Assembly (NCBI RefSeq): GCF_003937945.1 | Contig: NZ_RSEC01000036.1 | Coordinates: forward strand, 682,001 to 746,000 | Length of the DNA: 64,000 bases | DNA from: Amycolatopsis eburnea | GTDB taxonomy: Bacteria; Actinomycetota; Actinomycetes; Mycobacteriales; Pseudonocardiaceae | Reading direction: 5' to 3' | In this document: in pieces, positions 16,396 to 25,195 of the stretch | How positions within the stretch are numbered: position 1 is the first letter of the stretch | Layout: each line of letters begins with the position of its first letter | Translations under genes and position numbers: made by a program | Notes under the pieces: model-generated | Told to the model about the DNA's origin: nothing | Seen by the model: the letters and a program-made list of their open reading frames with translations, nothing else | The model's database searches: none

Positions 16396-17267
16396 CCGGC
16401 CGGCTGGTGCACACCGGGCAGGTCGTCCTCGACCTGGTCATGGCGGTACCGGCCCCGCCCCCGCCCGGCGGCGACGTCATGGCGACGTCGACGAACCTCT
16501 TGCCCGGCGGCGGGTTCAACGTGATGGCCGCGGCCGCGCGGTCCGGTGCGCGGGTGCTCTACGCGGGCACGCACGGCACCGGCGTGCTGGGCGACCTCGC
16601 GCGCGCCGCGCTGGCCGCCGAGGGGGTCGAACTGGCCCAGGAACCGACGCCGGGCCTGGACACCGGCGTCGTCGTCGCGCTGGTCGACGCGAGCGGTGAG
16701 CGCACGTTCGCGACCGGTACCGGCGCCGAGGGGCAGCTGGAACCCGCGTTGCTCGACCGGGTCCTACTAAGTGATGACGACGTGGTGTACGTGACTGGCT
16801 ACAGTTTGTTGCACGAGATCAATCGCGGGGCTCTCGTCGAGTGGCTGCCCAAGCTGCCCGGCTCGAGGATCCTGTTCGACCCCGGCCCGCTGGTGGCCGA
16901 AATCAACCCTGGAGACCTCCATGACATTCTGTCCATTGTAGACATCGTGAGCTGCACCGCCCGCGAAGCCGACGTGCTCGGCGAGCTGCCCGACGTCGCC
17001 GTCGTCCGCGAAGGCGCGAAGGGCTGCCGCGTCCACGAGCACGGCCGGACCACCGAGGTCCCCGGCCTCGCCGTCGACGCGGTGGACACCAACGGCGCCG
17101 GGGACACGCACTGCGGCGTCCTGGCCGCGGAGCTGCTGCGCGGCAGTACCCTCCTCGACGCCGCCGTGCGCGCCAACACGGCGGCGGCGCTTTCGGTGAC
17201 CCGCCGCGGCCCGGCGACGGCACCGAGCCGGGCGGAGATCGACCACTGGGTGGAGGCCACGACATGA
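16392..17267 (+). CDS. PfkB-family sugar/nucleoside kinase
   Basis: 291 residues. The N-terminal substrate motif LLPGGGFNVMAAAARSGARV and the C-terminal VDAVDTNGAGDTHCGVLAAEL (catalytic Asp and anion hole; shown split) define the ribokinase family. Likely substrates are ribose, a nucleoside or pseudouridine; the sequence does not decide. Bases 16766-16945 use codons that are rare elsewhere in the window (CTA, AGT, GAT, TTG, ATT, GTA). The gene is coupled by ATGA to both neighbours, so it should be made in step with the hydrolase and permease. Confidence 0.87.
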   Translation: MTGRLVHTGQVVLDLVMAVPAPPPPGGDVMATSTNLLPGGGFNVMAAAARSGARVLYAGTHGTGVLGDLARAALAAEGVELAQEPTPGLDTGVVVALVDASGERTFATGTGAEGQLEPALLDRVLLSDDDVVYVTGYSLLHEINRGALVEWLPKLPGSRILFDPGPLVAEINPGDLHDILSIVDIVSCTAREADVLGELPDVAVVREGAKGCRVHEHGRTTEVPGLAVDAVDTNGAGDTHCGVLAAELLRGSTLLDAAVRANTAAALSVTRRGPATAPSRAEIDHWVEATT

Positions 17268-18697
17268 GCGGTACCCGCAGGCTCGAGGTGGAGACCAACG
17301 GCCTCGACGTGATCGACGACGCCGAGCGGCGCGGCAGGCCGCGGCAGCTGTTCTGGCCGTGGTTCGGCGCGAACGTGTCGGTGCTGGGGCTGAGCTACGG
17401 CTCGTTCACCCTCGGCTTCGGCATCTCGTTCTGGCAGGCGCTGGTCGCCGGCGTGGCCGGCATCCTGTTCTCGTTCCTGCTGTGCGGGTTCATCGCGATC
17501 GCCGGCAAGCGCGGGTCGGCGCCGACGATGCTGCTCTCGCGGGCGGCCTTCGGCGTCCGCGGCAACCGGCTGCCGTCGGCGATTTCGTGGCTGCTGACGG
17601 TCGGCTGGGAAACCGTGCTGACGGCGCTGGCGACACTGGCGACGGCGACGGTGTTCGACCGCCTCGGCTGGGGCGGCGGCACGGTGACGAAGGTGGTCGC
17701 GCTGGTGGTCGTCGCCGCGCTGACCGTCGCCGCCGGCGTGCTGGGCTTCGACGCGATCATGAAGCTGCAGACGTGGATCACGGCGATCACCGGCGTGCTC
17801 ACGGTCGTCTACGTGGTCCTGGTGGCGGGCGACGTGCACTGGGAAGCTGTCAGTGCGCTGCCGTCCGGCTCGGCGCAGCAGTGGGTGGGCGCGCTGGTGT
17901 TCCTGATGACCGGCTTCGGCCTCGGCTGGGTCAACGCGGCCGCGGACTACTCGCGTTACCTCCCGCGCTCGTCGTCGAGCCGGGGCGTGGTCGGCTGGAC
18001 GACGTTCGGCGCGTCGGTGGCGCCGCTGGTGCTGCTGGTGTTCGGGCTGCTGCTGGCGGGATCGTCGCCGGACCTGAACAAGGCGATCGCGGCGGACCCG
18101 ATCGGCGCGCTGACGACGTTGCTGCCGCTGTGGTTCCTGGTGCCGTTCGCGATCGTCGCGGTGCTCGGCCTGGTCGGCGGCGCGGTGCTGGACATCTATT
18201 CGTCGGGCCTGGCGCTGCTCTCGGCAGGCCTGCGCGTCCCCCGCCCGGTGGCGGCGCTCGTCGACGGCGTGCTGATGGTGCTGGGCACGGTCTACATCGT
18301 GTTCTTCGGCGGCGAGTTCCTCGGCCAGTTCCAGGGTTTCCTGGTCACGCTGGGCGTCCCGGTGGCGGCCTGGTGCGGCGTGATGCTCGCGGACGTCCTG
18401 CTGCGCCGCCGCGACTACGCCGAGCCGGAACTGTTCGACCCGGCGGGCCGCTACGGCGACGTCCGCGCCGGCCCGATCGCACTGGTGCTGGCGGCCACCG
18501 CGCTCGGCTGGGGCCTGGTGACGAACACGTCCGCGGACTGGCTGAAGTGGCAGGGCTACCTGCTGGAGCCGTTCGGCCTCGGCGGCCGCGAAGGAGCGTG
18601 GGCGTTCGCGAACCTCGGCGTACTGCTCGCACTGGCCCTCGGTTTCCTGGTCACGTTGCTGACGCGGCAGCGGGTCCGCGCGCAGGAGGCGGCGTGA
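17264..18697 (+). CDS. NCS1-family cytosine/purine-type permease
   Basis: 477 residues with about 12 membrane segments. The soluble start LEVETNGLDVIDDAERRGRP leads into FWPWFGANVSVLGLSYGS, the typical NCS1 helix 1 (N-V motif); GFGLGWVNAAADYSRYLPRS carries the NCS1 helix 6-8 substrate region. Known members import cytosine, allantoin, hydantoins, uracil, thiamine or nicotinamide riboside-like bases. In this operon it is probably the entry point for the compound handled by the hydrolase and kinase. Confidence 0.88.
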   Translation: MSGTRRLEVETNGLDVIDDAERRGRPRQLFWPWFGANVSVLGLSYGSFTLGFGISFWQALVAGVAGILFSFLLCGFIAIAGKRGSAPTMLLSRAAFGVRGNRLPSAISWLLTVGWETVLTALATLATATVFDRLGWGGGTVTKVVALVVVAALTVAAGVLGFDAIMKLQTWITAITGVLTVVYVVLVAGDVHWEAVSALPSGSAQQWVGALVFLMTGFGLGWVNAAADYSRYLPRSSSSRGVVGWTTFGASVAPLVLLVFGLLLAGSSPDLNKAIAADPIGALTTLLPLWFLVPFAIVAVLGLVGGAVLDIYSSGLALLSAGLRVPRPVAALVDGVLMVLGTVYIVFFGGEFLGQFQGFLVTLGVPVAAWCGVMLADVLLRRRDYAEPELFDPAGRYGDVRAGPIALVLAATALGWGLVTNTSADWLKWQGYLLEPFGLGGREGAWAFANLGVLLALALGFLVTLLTRQRVRAQEAA

Positions 18698-19230
18698 AAG
18701 CGATCCTGGCGGTCATCGACCTGCAAAACGTCTTCGCCGACCCGGCCAGCGAGTGGTTCACCCCGCGCTTCGCGTCGGTGGTGCCGCGGATCCGCCGCTT
18801 GGTGACGGCGTTCGGCGACGACGTCGTGTTCACCCGGTTCGTCGCGCCTTCGCGCCCGGAAGGTGCGTGGAAGCAGTACTACGCGCAGTGGCCCTTCGCC
18901 CTGCAACCCCCGGACGCCCCGCTGTACCAAGTAATCTCGGACTTCCAGCCGAAGTCCACAGTGGACGCGACAACGTTCGGCAAGTGGACCCCGCGCATGG
19001 CGACCCGAGTGGGCGGCGCCCGCCTGGTGCTGGCAGGGGTGTCGACGGACTGCTGCGTCCTGTCGACAGCCCTGGCCGCGGCGGACGCGGGCGTCGCGGT
19101 GACGGTGGTGTCCGACGCGTGCGCGGGCGTGGACGACGAGAGCCACGAGAAGGCCCTGGACATCATGAGGCTGTACGGCCCCTTGGTGACGGTGGCCGGC
19201 ACGGAGGAGGTGCTCGGTCAGGCTCGTTGA
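18694..19230 (+). CDS. Isochorismatase-like cysteine hydrolase
   Basis: 178 residues from GTG overlapping the permease stop. The catalytic triad is visible: Asp9 in VIDLQNVF, a Lys in FQPKSTVDATTFGKW and Cys121 in GVSTDCCVLSTA. The family contains nicotinamidase, ureidoacrylate and N-carbamoyl hydrolases. As last gene of the operon it probably hydrolyses an amide formed from the base released upstream. A pure isochorismatase is unlikely because no siderophore or phenazine gene is near. Confidence 0.85.
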   Translation: MKAILAVIDLQNVFADPASEWFTPRFASVVPRIRRLVTAFGDDVVFTRFVAPSRPEGAWKQYYAQWPFALQPPDAPLYQVISDFQPKSTVDATTFGKWTPRMATRVGGARLVLAGVSTDCCVLSTALAAADAGVAVTVVSDACAGVDDESHEKALDIMRLYGPLVTVAGTEEVLGQAR

Positions 19231-19252
19231 CCTCACGTTCACCCCGGCGAAG

Positions 19253-19258
19253 TAGATT
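19253..19258 (+). promoter_or_regulatory. -10 element of the alpha/beta hydrolase
   Basis: TAGATT, seven bases, then GTG at 19266. Confidence 0.55.
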
Positions 19259-19265
19259 CGGCCCC

Positions 19266-20099
19266 GTGATCGACCACATCAGCATCCCCACCGAGGCCGG
19301 AACCTTCGACGCCATCGCCGCCGGGCCCGAGGACGGGCGGCCCGTGCTGCTGCTGCACGGCTTCCCCGAAGCCGCGACCGAGTGGGAGCACCAGGTCGCC
19401 ACGCTCGGGGTGCTCGGGTTCCGGGCCGTCGCGCCCGACCAGCGGGGTTACTCGCCCGGGGTGCGGCCGGAGCAGGCCACCGACTACTCCATCGACCACC
19501 TCGTCGAGGACGTCGTCACGATCACCGAAAAGCTCGGGTGGCAGCGGTTCGACCTCGTCGGGCACGACTGGGGTGGCGCCGTCGCGTGGTGGACCGCCGA
19601 CGCGCACCCCGAGCGGCTGCGCAGCCTCGCCGTCGTCTCCACTCCGCACCCCGCCGCGCTCGCCGAGGCCATGAAGACCGACGAGGACCAGCACCTGCGC
19701 ACGCGGTACATGACCGAGTGGCGGCAGACCCGCGTCACCGAGCGGCGCATGCTGGAGAACGACGGCCGGGCGCTGCGGGACATGTTCGAGCGGCGGGTGT
19801 CGCCCTCGAAGGTCGACGACTACGTGCGGCGGCTGTCCGAGCCGGGTGCGCTCACCGCGGCGCTCAACTGGTACCGGGCGGGGCGGCCGGGCGGGAAGAT
19901 CGGGAAGATCGCCGTGCCGACGCTGTACGTCTGGAGCACCGAGGACGTCTCCTTCGGCTCGGCGGCCGCGCTCGACACCGCGAACTGGGTGACCGGGCCG
20001 TACCGCTTCGAGATGCTCGAGGACGTCACGCACTGGGTGCCCGAAGAGGCGCCGGAGGCCGTCACCTCGCTGCTCGTCGAACACCTCAACGCGCGGTAA
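19266..20099 (+). CDS. Alpha/beta hydrolase, epoxide-hydrolase-like
   Basis: 277 residues. The oxyanion motif LLLHGFPEAATEWEHQ, the nucleophile elbow VGHDWGGAVAW (Asp nucleophile, as in epoxide and haloalkane hydrolases) and the late LEDVTHWVPEEAPEAV with the catalytic His are all present. A lid region with RYMTEWRQTRVTERRML lies between. Cytoplasmic; substrate unknown. It begins 35 bases after the GntR operon but has its own promoter and no start/stop overlap, so it is probably a separate unit. Confidence 0.87.
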   Translation: MIDHISIPTEAGTFDAIAAGPEDGRPVLLLHGFPEAATEWEHQVATLGVLGFRAVAPDQRGYSPGVRPEQATDYSIDHLVEDVVTITEKLGWQRFDLVGHDWGGAVAWWTADAHPERLRSLAVVSTPHPAALAEAMKTDEDQHLRTRYMTEWRQTRVTERRMLENDGRALRDMFERRVSPSKVDDYVRRLSEPGALTAALNWYRAGRPGGKIGKIAVPTLYVWSTEDVSFGSAAALDTANWVTGPYRFEMLEDVTHWVPEEAPEAVTSLLVEHLNAR

Positions 20100-20122
20100 C
20101 CGCCCGTCACCCCGCCGGGCGG
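20100..20122 (+). terminator. Hairpin after the alpha/beta hydrolase
   Basis: CCGCCCG and CGGGCGG pair around a nine-base loop, immediately after the stop codon. No T run follows. Confidence 0.45.
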
Positions 20123-20186
20123 ATCGCGGGTAACCCACCCACATCGCGGTACGGCCGGTTCGGCGCGTTCGTGTTCACTGGGGCGC

Positions 20187-20750
20187 GTGGATACCGCGAC
20201 CGAACCCGAGACCGAGCAGGTCGTCTTCGTCACCGAAGACGGCGTGCCCACCGGCGAAACCGGCCCGAAGCTGGCCAGCCACCACGAGCACACCCGGTTG
20301 CACCTGGCCTTCTCGTGCTACGTCCTGCGCCGCAGCGACGACGCGCTGCTGATCACCCAGCGCGCCTTCGAGAAGCGGGTCTGGCCGGGGGTCTGGACCA
20401 ACAGCGTCTGCGGCCACCCCGCGCCCGGCGAGTCGCTCGAAGCCGCCGTCGGCCGCCGCGCGGCCTACGAGCTCGGGCTGCCGTCGCTGTCCGGGCTGCG
20501 CTGCGTGCTGCCGAACTACCGCTACCGGACGCCGCCGTTCCAGGGGATCGTCGAGAACGAGTTCTGCCCGGTGTTCGTCGCGTGGGCCGACGACGAGCCG
20601 TCGCCGAACCCGGTCGAGGTCGGCGACTGGCGCTGGGTCGCCTGGGCCGACTACACCGAGCTACTGAACGACGTCACGGCGGATGTGAGTTACTGGGCCA
20701 AAGATCAGTTCGCGCAGCTCAAGGGCATCGAGCCGTTCTCCGGCCTCTGA
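20187..20750 (+). CDS. idi: Isopentenyl-diphosphate delta-isomerase, type 1
   Basis: 187 residues from GTG. It interconverts IPP and DMAPP. Seen: the Nudix-like core with HLAFSCYVLRRSDDALLITQRA, the active-site Cys in WTNSVCGHPAPGESLEAA, the metal-binding Glu region RRAAYELGLP and the second catalytic Glu in IVENEFCPVFVAW. Length matches the family. The gene is single, without MEP-pathway neighbours. The start has no ribosome site; TTCACT seven bases upstream is only a weak -10. Confidence 0.92.
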   Translation: MDTATEPETEQVVFVTEDGVPTGETGPKLASHHEHTRLHLAFSCYVLRRSDDALLITQRAFEKRVWPGVWTNSVCGHPAPGESLEAAVGRRAAYELGLPSLSGLRCVLPNYRYRTPPFQGIVENEFCPVFVAWADDEPSPNPVEVGDWRWVAWADYTELLNDVTADVSYWAKDQFAQLKGIEPFSGL

Positions 20751-20870
20751 GGTGCCCACTCCGCAGAGTCACCACCGCTGTCCCGTTTGAGCGAAATTCA
20801 CCTTCGTCCGCACCGACGCCTCAAGAGTGGCCTCCGCCGCGACGACAACCAATGCGTGGTGGAGGTGGGC

Positions 20871-21545
20871 ATGGTCGCCGAGGGTGAAGGCGCGCTGAGC
20901 CGGCCCGGTCGCCCTCGGCCGCCGGACCTGCTCCGCCTGCACGAAGCCATCGCCGGCCTCTTCGCGACCCAAGGCGACTGGCGGCGCGCGTACCACCACC
21001 TGCGGTCCGCGCTGGACATCGCCCGCGACGGCAGCCTGCGTGACGCACTGACGTCGAGCTACAACCGCCGCTACCTCGACGAGCGTCTCTACGGACCGTT
21101 CACCGACCGTCCCCCACTCGGGATCGCACTGGTCGATCTGGACCGCTTCAAGCGCATCAACGACACGTACGGTCACCTCGTGGGCGACCGCGTCCTCCGC
21201 CGGGTCGCCGATCTGCTGCAGGAGGAACTGCCCCCGGAGGCCTTCTGCGCCCGCTACGGCGGCGAAGAGTTCGTGCTGTGGCTGCCGGGTGTCGACGCCG
21301 GCCACGCGATCCGCATCGTCGACGCGGCCCGGGCACGCGTGGCCCGTCATCCCTGGTCAGAACTCCAGCCGGGGTTGCACGTGACGATCAGCGCCGGGCT
21401 GGCGCACGAGGCCGGGGCGCCGTCGTCCCCCGAGCGCCAGCTGCGAAGCGCCGACTGCCTGCTTTATGCGGCGAAACGCGCGGGCCGCAACAAAGTGGCC
21501 TATCACGACGCGGAAAGCACGCAGTTAATAACCCACTCTGAGTAA
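20871..21545 (+). CDS. GGDEF diguanylate cyclase
   Basis: 224 residues from ATG, chosen because GGAGG lies five bases upstream; the frame is open back to 20787. A short N-terminal TPR-like helix pair (AIAGLFATQGDWRRAYHHLRSALDIA is the whole segment, beginning AIAGLFATQG) leads to the GGDEF domain: DALTSSYNRRYLDERL, ALVDLDRFKRINDTYGHLVGD and the active-site RYGGEEFVLWLPG. The residues five before GGEEF do not form RxxD, so the product-inhibition I-site is absent. It should make c-di-GMP, which controls development in actinobacteria; RsiG, a c-di-GMP effector, is encoded at 40947. Confidence 0.88.
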   Translation: MVAEGEGALSRPGRPRPPDLLRLHEAIAGLFATQGDWRRAYHHLRSALDIARDGSLRDALTSSYNRRYLDERLYGPFTDRPPLGIALVDLDRFKRINDTYGHLVGDRVLRRVADLLQEELPPEAFCARYGGEEFVLWLPGVDAGHAIRIVDAARARVARHPWSELQPGLHVTISAGLAHEAGAPSSPERQLRSADCLLYAAKRAGRNKVAYHDAESTQLITHSE

Positions 21546-21754
21546 CGTAAACACGGCATTACTCCGGATTGCCGACGAGGTGCTTCACCCGTTTGTCGAC
21601 GCCGACCGGCCGTTCGTCGACTCAAGGTGAAGAAATTTCCGGGAGGGTGTCGTCACGAACGGGGGGTATCCGTACGATAACGAAAACCTCCGGGGGAACG
21701 ATCACCTCCTGCGGGGGAGGACGTCCTAGTCGAGATCGTGCGGAAGGAGACCGA

Positions 21755-24379
21755 GTGCCGGACGAGCACGACAGCCCGGGAACCGGTCGCCGCACCGAGG
21801 GTCCGGCGCGACCCCGGACGGGTAGACGCAGGTCGATGGAGGACCAGGGCGGCATCAGCGTCTCGGACGTCGTGGCCAAGACCACCGGTGTGCGGCCGAC
21901 GCCTCCAGACCAGCCGGGTCGCCGGGCCGCGGAGCCGCCGTCCCGGACGCGGGCACCGCAGCCTCCCGCCGAAGACCCAGTACCCACGGACGCGAACCGT
22001 CAACCACGCCCCCCGCGTCCCCGCCAGCCCCGCCGCACGACAGCGGCGGCCCCGGCTCCGGAGGCTCCCCTCCAGCGCCGCCCCCCGGCGGCCAACCCGG
22101 GCCCCCAGCAGACCTCGGCGGCCCCCCAGCCCCCGCGACGGCCCCGCCGCCCAGGCGCGGACGCAACGCCGCCGGCCGACGGCGCCGCACCCCGCCGCTC
22201 GCTCGAGGGCCCCGCGGCCCGCCGGGCGACCGCGCCCGAGGACCCCGCCCGCCGCAACCCCGCAGCCGACATCCCCGCCGGCCGACGTACAGCGGCACCC
22301 GAGGACCTCGCCGCCCGACACGCGCCCGAGGACGTCACCGGTCGGCGCGGCCCCGCAGCCGACATCCCCGCAAGCCGACGCGCCACCGCACCCGACGACG
22401 CCCGACCTACTCCCGCCACCGACGGCACCGCTCGTCGCACCGGCGCGCCCGACACCGCGGCCCCCGCAGGCCGACGCGCAGCCGTACCCGACGACGCCGC
22501 TCCTCGACGCGCCCCCGCCGCCGATGGGCCCGCCCGTCGCGCGGGTGCGCCGGACGGTGCAGCACCTCGCCACCCTGCCGCCGACATCCCCGCCGGCCGA
22601 CGTGCGCCGGAGGGGCTCGCTCCCCGGGATGCCGCCACTCGCAACGCTCCGGTGGTCGATGGGCCTCGCCGGGGTGCCACACCGGACGGGCCTGCCCCGC
22701 ACCGTTCTCCCGAAGCCGGCGGACCTCGGCGACCCGCGACCGCCCGGCCGGTCGGACCGCCCGGCACCCCGGACAGCCCGGCACCTCGCCGGGGAGCCGC
22801 GCCCGAGGACCACGTCGGCCGCGCCGCCATGCCCGAGGGGGCGCCCCGCCGTCCCGTTGCCGACAGCCCGGCCAGCCGGCGCCCCGACAACGTCGCCGCC
22901 GCGCCGGCCGACAGCCCGGCGCCCCGGCCCACGTCCGATGTGCCGCCGCGGGCCGCGCTCGATCCGCTCACCATGACCGATGAGATGGAAGCGATCGACG
23001 AGGCGACCCAGTACCGGCGCAAGATCGACCACACGCTCGCCCGGTTCTCCGCCGCGCACGACGAGATGGAAGCCGAAGAGGCGAAGCGGCGCGAACGCCG
23101 TGAGCGCCTCTCGCCCGCGTCGATCATCGAGAGCACCCGCACCGCCCTTCAGCGCGTTGTCACCGCCACGCCGCAGGGGGAAAGCGAAGCCGTCTCCGAG
23201 GAGCAGGCCGCGCAGACGCGGTTGCAGGAGAAGAAGGCGCGGAAGATCGAACGCTCCGTGCGGTTCGGGCGGATCGCCGCGGCCGTCGTCGCCGGGCTCG
23301 TCTTCCTCGGGATCGGGGGCGCGTGGGGCGCCCAGACGTACTTCGACGCGAAGTTCACCCAGGTTTCCGCGCTCGACGAGAACTCGTCCGACATCCAGGA
23401 CGCCGACGCGCAGGCCAACGACGAGAACTTCCTGATGGTCGGCTCCGACACCCGCGACGGCGCCTCCGCCGAGGAGGGCGTCGGCACCGCGGACAGCAAC
23501 CCGGGCGCGCGCTCCGACACCGTGATGGTGGCGCACATCCCCGCGGACCGGAAGCGGGTCGTCGTCACGTCCTTCCCGCGTGACCTCGAGATCGACCGGC
23601 CCGAGTGCCAGCGCTGGGATCCCGCGCAGAGCAAGACGACCGACGAGAAGGTCCCCGAGCAGAAGATCGCGAAGCTCAACACCGCCTACGCGGTCGGCGG
23701 CCCGCCCTGCACCACCAAGGTCATCCAGCAGCTCACCGGCCTGCGGATCAACCACTTCGTCGGCATCGACTTCAACGGCTTCAAGGAAATGGTCGACGCC
23801 GTGCACGGGGTCACCGTGCACAACGAGACCCCGATCGACGACACGACCCTCGGCAAGGTGCTGATGGAGACCGGCGACGTCACGATCTCCGGTGACCAGG
23901 CGCTGAACTTCGTCCGCGCGCGGCACGTCAAGGGCGACCCGACGTCGGACTACGGCCGGATCAAGCGGCAGCAGGAGTTCATCGGCGCGCTGCTGAAGAA
24001 GGTCATGTCGTCGGACGTCGTGCTCGACCCGGGCAAGCTCAGCGACTTCATCACCGCGTTCGCGAAGGCCACCTTCGGCGACAACCTCGGCGTCAAGCAG
24101 ATGATGACGCTGGCGCAGTCGATGAAGGGCCTGGACGCCTCGAAGATCACCTTCCTCACCGTGCCGACGGTCGGCCTGCCCAACTCGCGCGGCAACGAGG
24201 TGCTCGTCCGCAGCAAGACGAAGGCGCTCTTCGACGCGCTGCGCAACAACACCCCGCTGCCCGACCCGAACGCGCCGGTCCCGGCGAGCGAGCAGGCGCC
24301 GCCGACCAGCACGTCGAAGTCGAAGACCGGCAGCTCCAAGAGCACCACGACCAGCAAGAAGAGCAGCACCACGGGCTGA
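21755..24379 (+). CDS. LCP (LytR-CpsA-Psr) family cell-wall polymer ligase with very long disordered N-terminus
   Basis: 874 residues from GTG, with GGAG four to five bases upstream. Residues 1 to about 405 are low-complexity Pro/Ala/Arg/Asp with degenerate repeats such as RRAPAADGPARRAGAPDG. A soluble linker with ERRERLSPASIIEST leads to one membrane helix (IAAAVVAGLVFLGIGGAWGA, about 508-527). The extracytoplasmic LCP domain shows FLMVGSDTRDG, GARSDTVMVAHI, VVVTSFPRDLEID, KLNTAYAVGGP, INHFVGIDFNGFKEMVDAV and ALNFVRARH with the phosphate-binding Arg residues. The C-terminus is a Ser/Thr/Lys tail. Known role: attachment of arabinogalactan or teichoic-type polymers to peptidoglycan. Confidence 0.9.
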   Translation: MPDEHDSPGTGRRTEGPARPRTGRRRSMEDQGGISVSDVVAKTTGVRPTPPDQPGRRAAEPPSRTRAPQPPAEDPVPTDANRQPRPPRPRQPRRTTAAAPAPEAPLQRRPPAANPGPQQTSAAPQPPRRPRRPGADATPPADGAAPRRSLEGPAARRATAPEDPARRNPAADIPAGRRTAAPEDLAARHAPEDVTGRRGPAADIPASRRATAPDDARPTPATDGTARRTGAPDTAAPAGRRAAVPDDAAPRRAPAADGPARRAGAPDGAAPRHPAADIPAGRRAPEGLAPRDAATRNAPVVDGPRRGATPDGPAPHRSPEAGGPRRPATARPVGPPGTPDSPAPRRGAAPEDHVGRAAMPEGAPRRPVADSPASRRPDNVAAAPADSPAPRPTSDVPPRAALDPLTMTDEMEAIDEATQYRRKIDHTLARFSAAHDEMEAEEAKRRERRERLSPASIIESTRTALQRVVTATPQGESEAVSEEQAAQTRLQEKKARKIERSVRFGRIAAAVVAGLVFLGIGGAWGAQTYFDAKFTQVSALDENSSDIQDADAQANDENFLMVGSDTRDGASAEEGVGTADSNPGARSDTVMVAHIPADRKRVVVTSFPRDLEIDRPECQRWDPAQSKTTDEKVPEQKIAKLNTAYAVGGPPCTTKVIQQLTGLRINHFVGIDFNGFKEMVDAVHGVTVHNETPIDDTTLGKVLMETGDVTISGDQALNFVRARHVKGDPTSDYGRIKRQQEFIGALLKKVMSSDVVLDPGKLSDFITAFAKATFGDNLGVKQMMTLAQSMKGLDASKITFLTVPTVGLPNSRGNEVLVRSKTKALFDALRNNTPLPDPNAPVPASEQAPPTSTSKSKTGSSKSTTTSKKSSTTG

Positions 24380-24401
24380 TCCGCGAGGATCGTTAGGCCG
24401 G

Positions 24402-24423
24402 GTTCACGTGCGGTTCACCCGGC
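24402..24423 (+). promoter_or_regulatory. PHO box (PhoP direct repeats) upstream of phoU
   Basis: GTTCACGTGCG and GTTCACCCGGC follow each other with the 11-base period of actinobacterial PhoP direct repeat units. A weaker unit, GGTCACGGTT, occurs at 24436-24445. The box lies 40-60 bases before the phoU start. Confidence 0.7.
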
Positions 24424-24450
24424 GATGCGGTGTTTGGTCACGGTTGCCCG

Positions 24451-24456
24451 TAGGGT
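24451..24456 (+). promoter_or_regulatory. -10 element of phoU
   Basis: TAGGGT, then TGGGCC and ATG at 24463. The PHO box takes the place of a -35 consensus. Confidence 0.55.
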
Positions 24457-24462
24457 TGGGCC

Positions 24463-25128
24463 ATGCGTGAGGCTTACCATGTCGAACTCGAACAGCTCGC
24501 CGACCACCTGGCCGCCATGTCGGTCCAGGTCGCCGACGCCATGGAGCGGGCCACGAGGGCACTGCTGGAGGTCGATCTCAGTCTCGCCGAGCAGGTGATC
24601 AGCGACGACGCCAAGGTCGACGACGCACGCGCCCAGTGCGAGGAGCAGGCGTACGCCCTGCTGGCCCTGCAGGCGCCCGTGGCGACCGACCTGCGCACCG
24701 TCCTCGCGGCGATCCACGCCGCGGAAAGCCTGGAGCGGATGGGCGATCTGGCGCTGCACGTGGCGAAGGCCGCGCGGCGCCGCCACCCCGACCCGGTGCT
24801 GCCCGAGTCCGTGCGTCCCTACTTCGCCGAGATGGGCGAGGTCGCGGTCAAGCTGGCCCGCTCGACCGAGCAGGTCATCAAGACGAAGGACGTCGAAGCG
24901 GCGAAGACGCTCGAGTCCGACGACGACCAGGTCGACGACATCCACCGCCACCTGTTCACGGTCCTGATGGACCGCGAGTGGCCGCACGGCGTCGCCGCGG
25001 CGGTCGACGTGACGCTGCTGGGCCGCTTCTACGAGCGCTACGCCGACCACGCGGTGTCGGTCGCGAAGCGGATGATCTTCGTCGTCACCGGCAAGATGCC
25101 GGGCTACGGCTCGGACGACGACATCTGA
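24463..25128 (+). CDS. phoU: Phosphate-signalling regulator PhoU
   Basis: 221 residues, all helical, with two PhoU three-helix bundles. Each contains the E/DxxxD metal-binding repeats: [24 protein letters not shown] (first part [20 protein letters not shown]) in bundle one and [19 protein letters not shown] in bundle two. PhoU links Pst transport to the PhoR sensor and shuts down the Pho regulon when phosphate is sufficient. phoR/phoP are not in this window. It is convergent with pstB and separated from it by two strong hairpins. PHO-box control is expected. Confidence 0.93.
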   Translation: MREAYHVELEQLADHLAAMSVQVADAMERATRALLEVDLSLAEQVISDDAKVDDARAQCEEQAYALLALQAPVATDLRTVLAAIHAAESLERMGDLALHVAKAARRRHPDPVLPESVRPYFAEMGEVAVKLARSTEQVIKTKDVEAAKTLESDDDQVDDIHRHLFTVLMDREWPHGVAAAVDVTLLGRFYERYADHAVSVAKRMIFVVTGKMPGYGSDDDI

Positions 25129-25140
25129 GTCCTGGCAAGG

Positions 25141-25170
25141 AAAAGCCCCCGGTCGCCACCGGGGGCTTTT
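25141..25170. terminator. Bidirectional intrinsic terminator between phoU and pstB
   Basis: A perfect 13-bp stem (AAAAGCCCCCGGT with ACCGGGGGCTTTT) around a four-base loop cgcc. T runs occur on both strands. Confidence 0.88.
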
Positions 25171-25195
25171 TCGTTGCTCCACTTAGGACAAAAGA

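Noticed and set aside
22407..22976. Alternative long frames in the N-terminal LCP region
   Set aside because: All frames are open because of extreme GC content; only the frame that leads into the membrane helix and LCP domain is meaningful.
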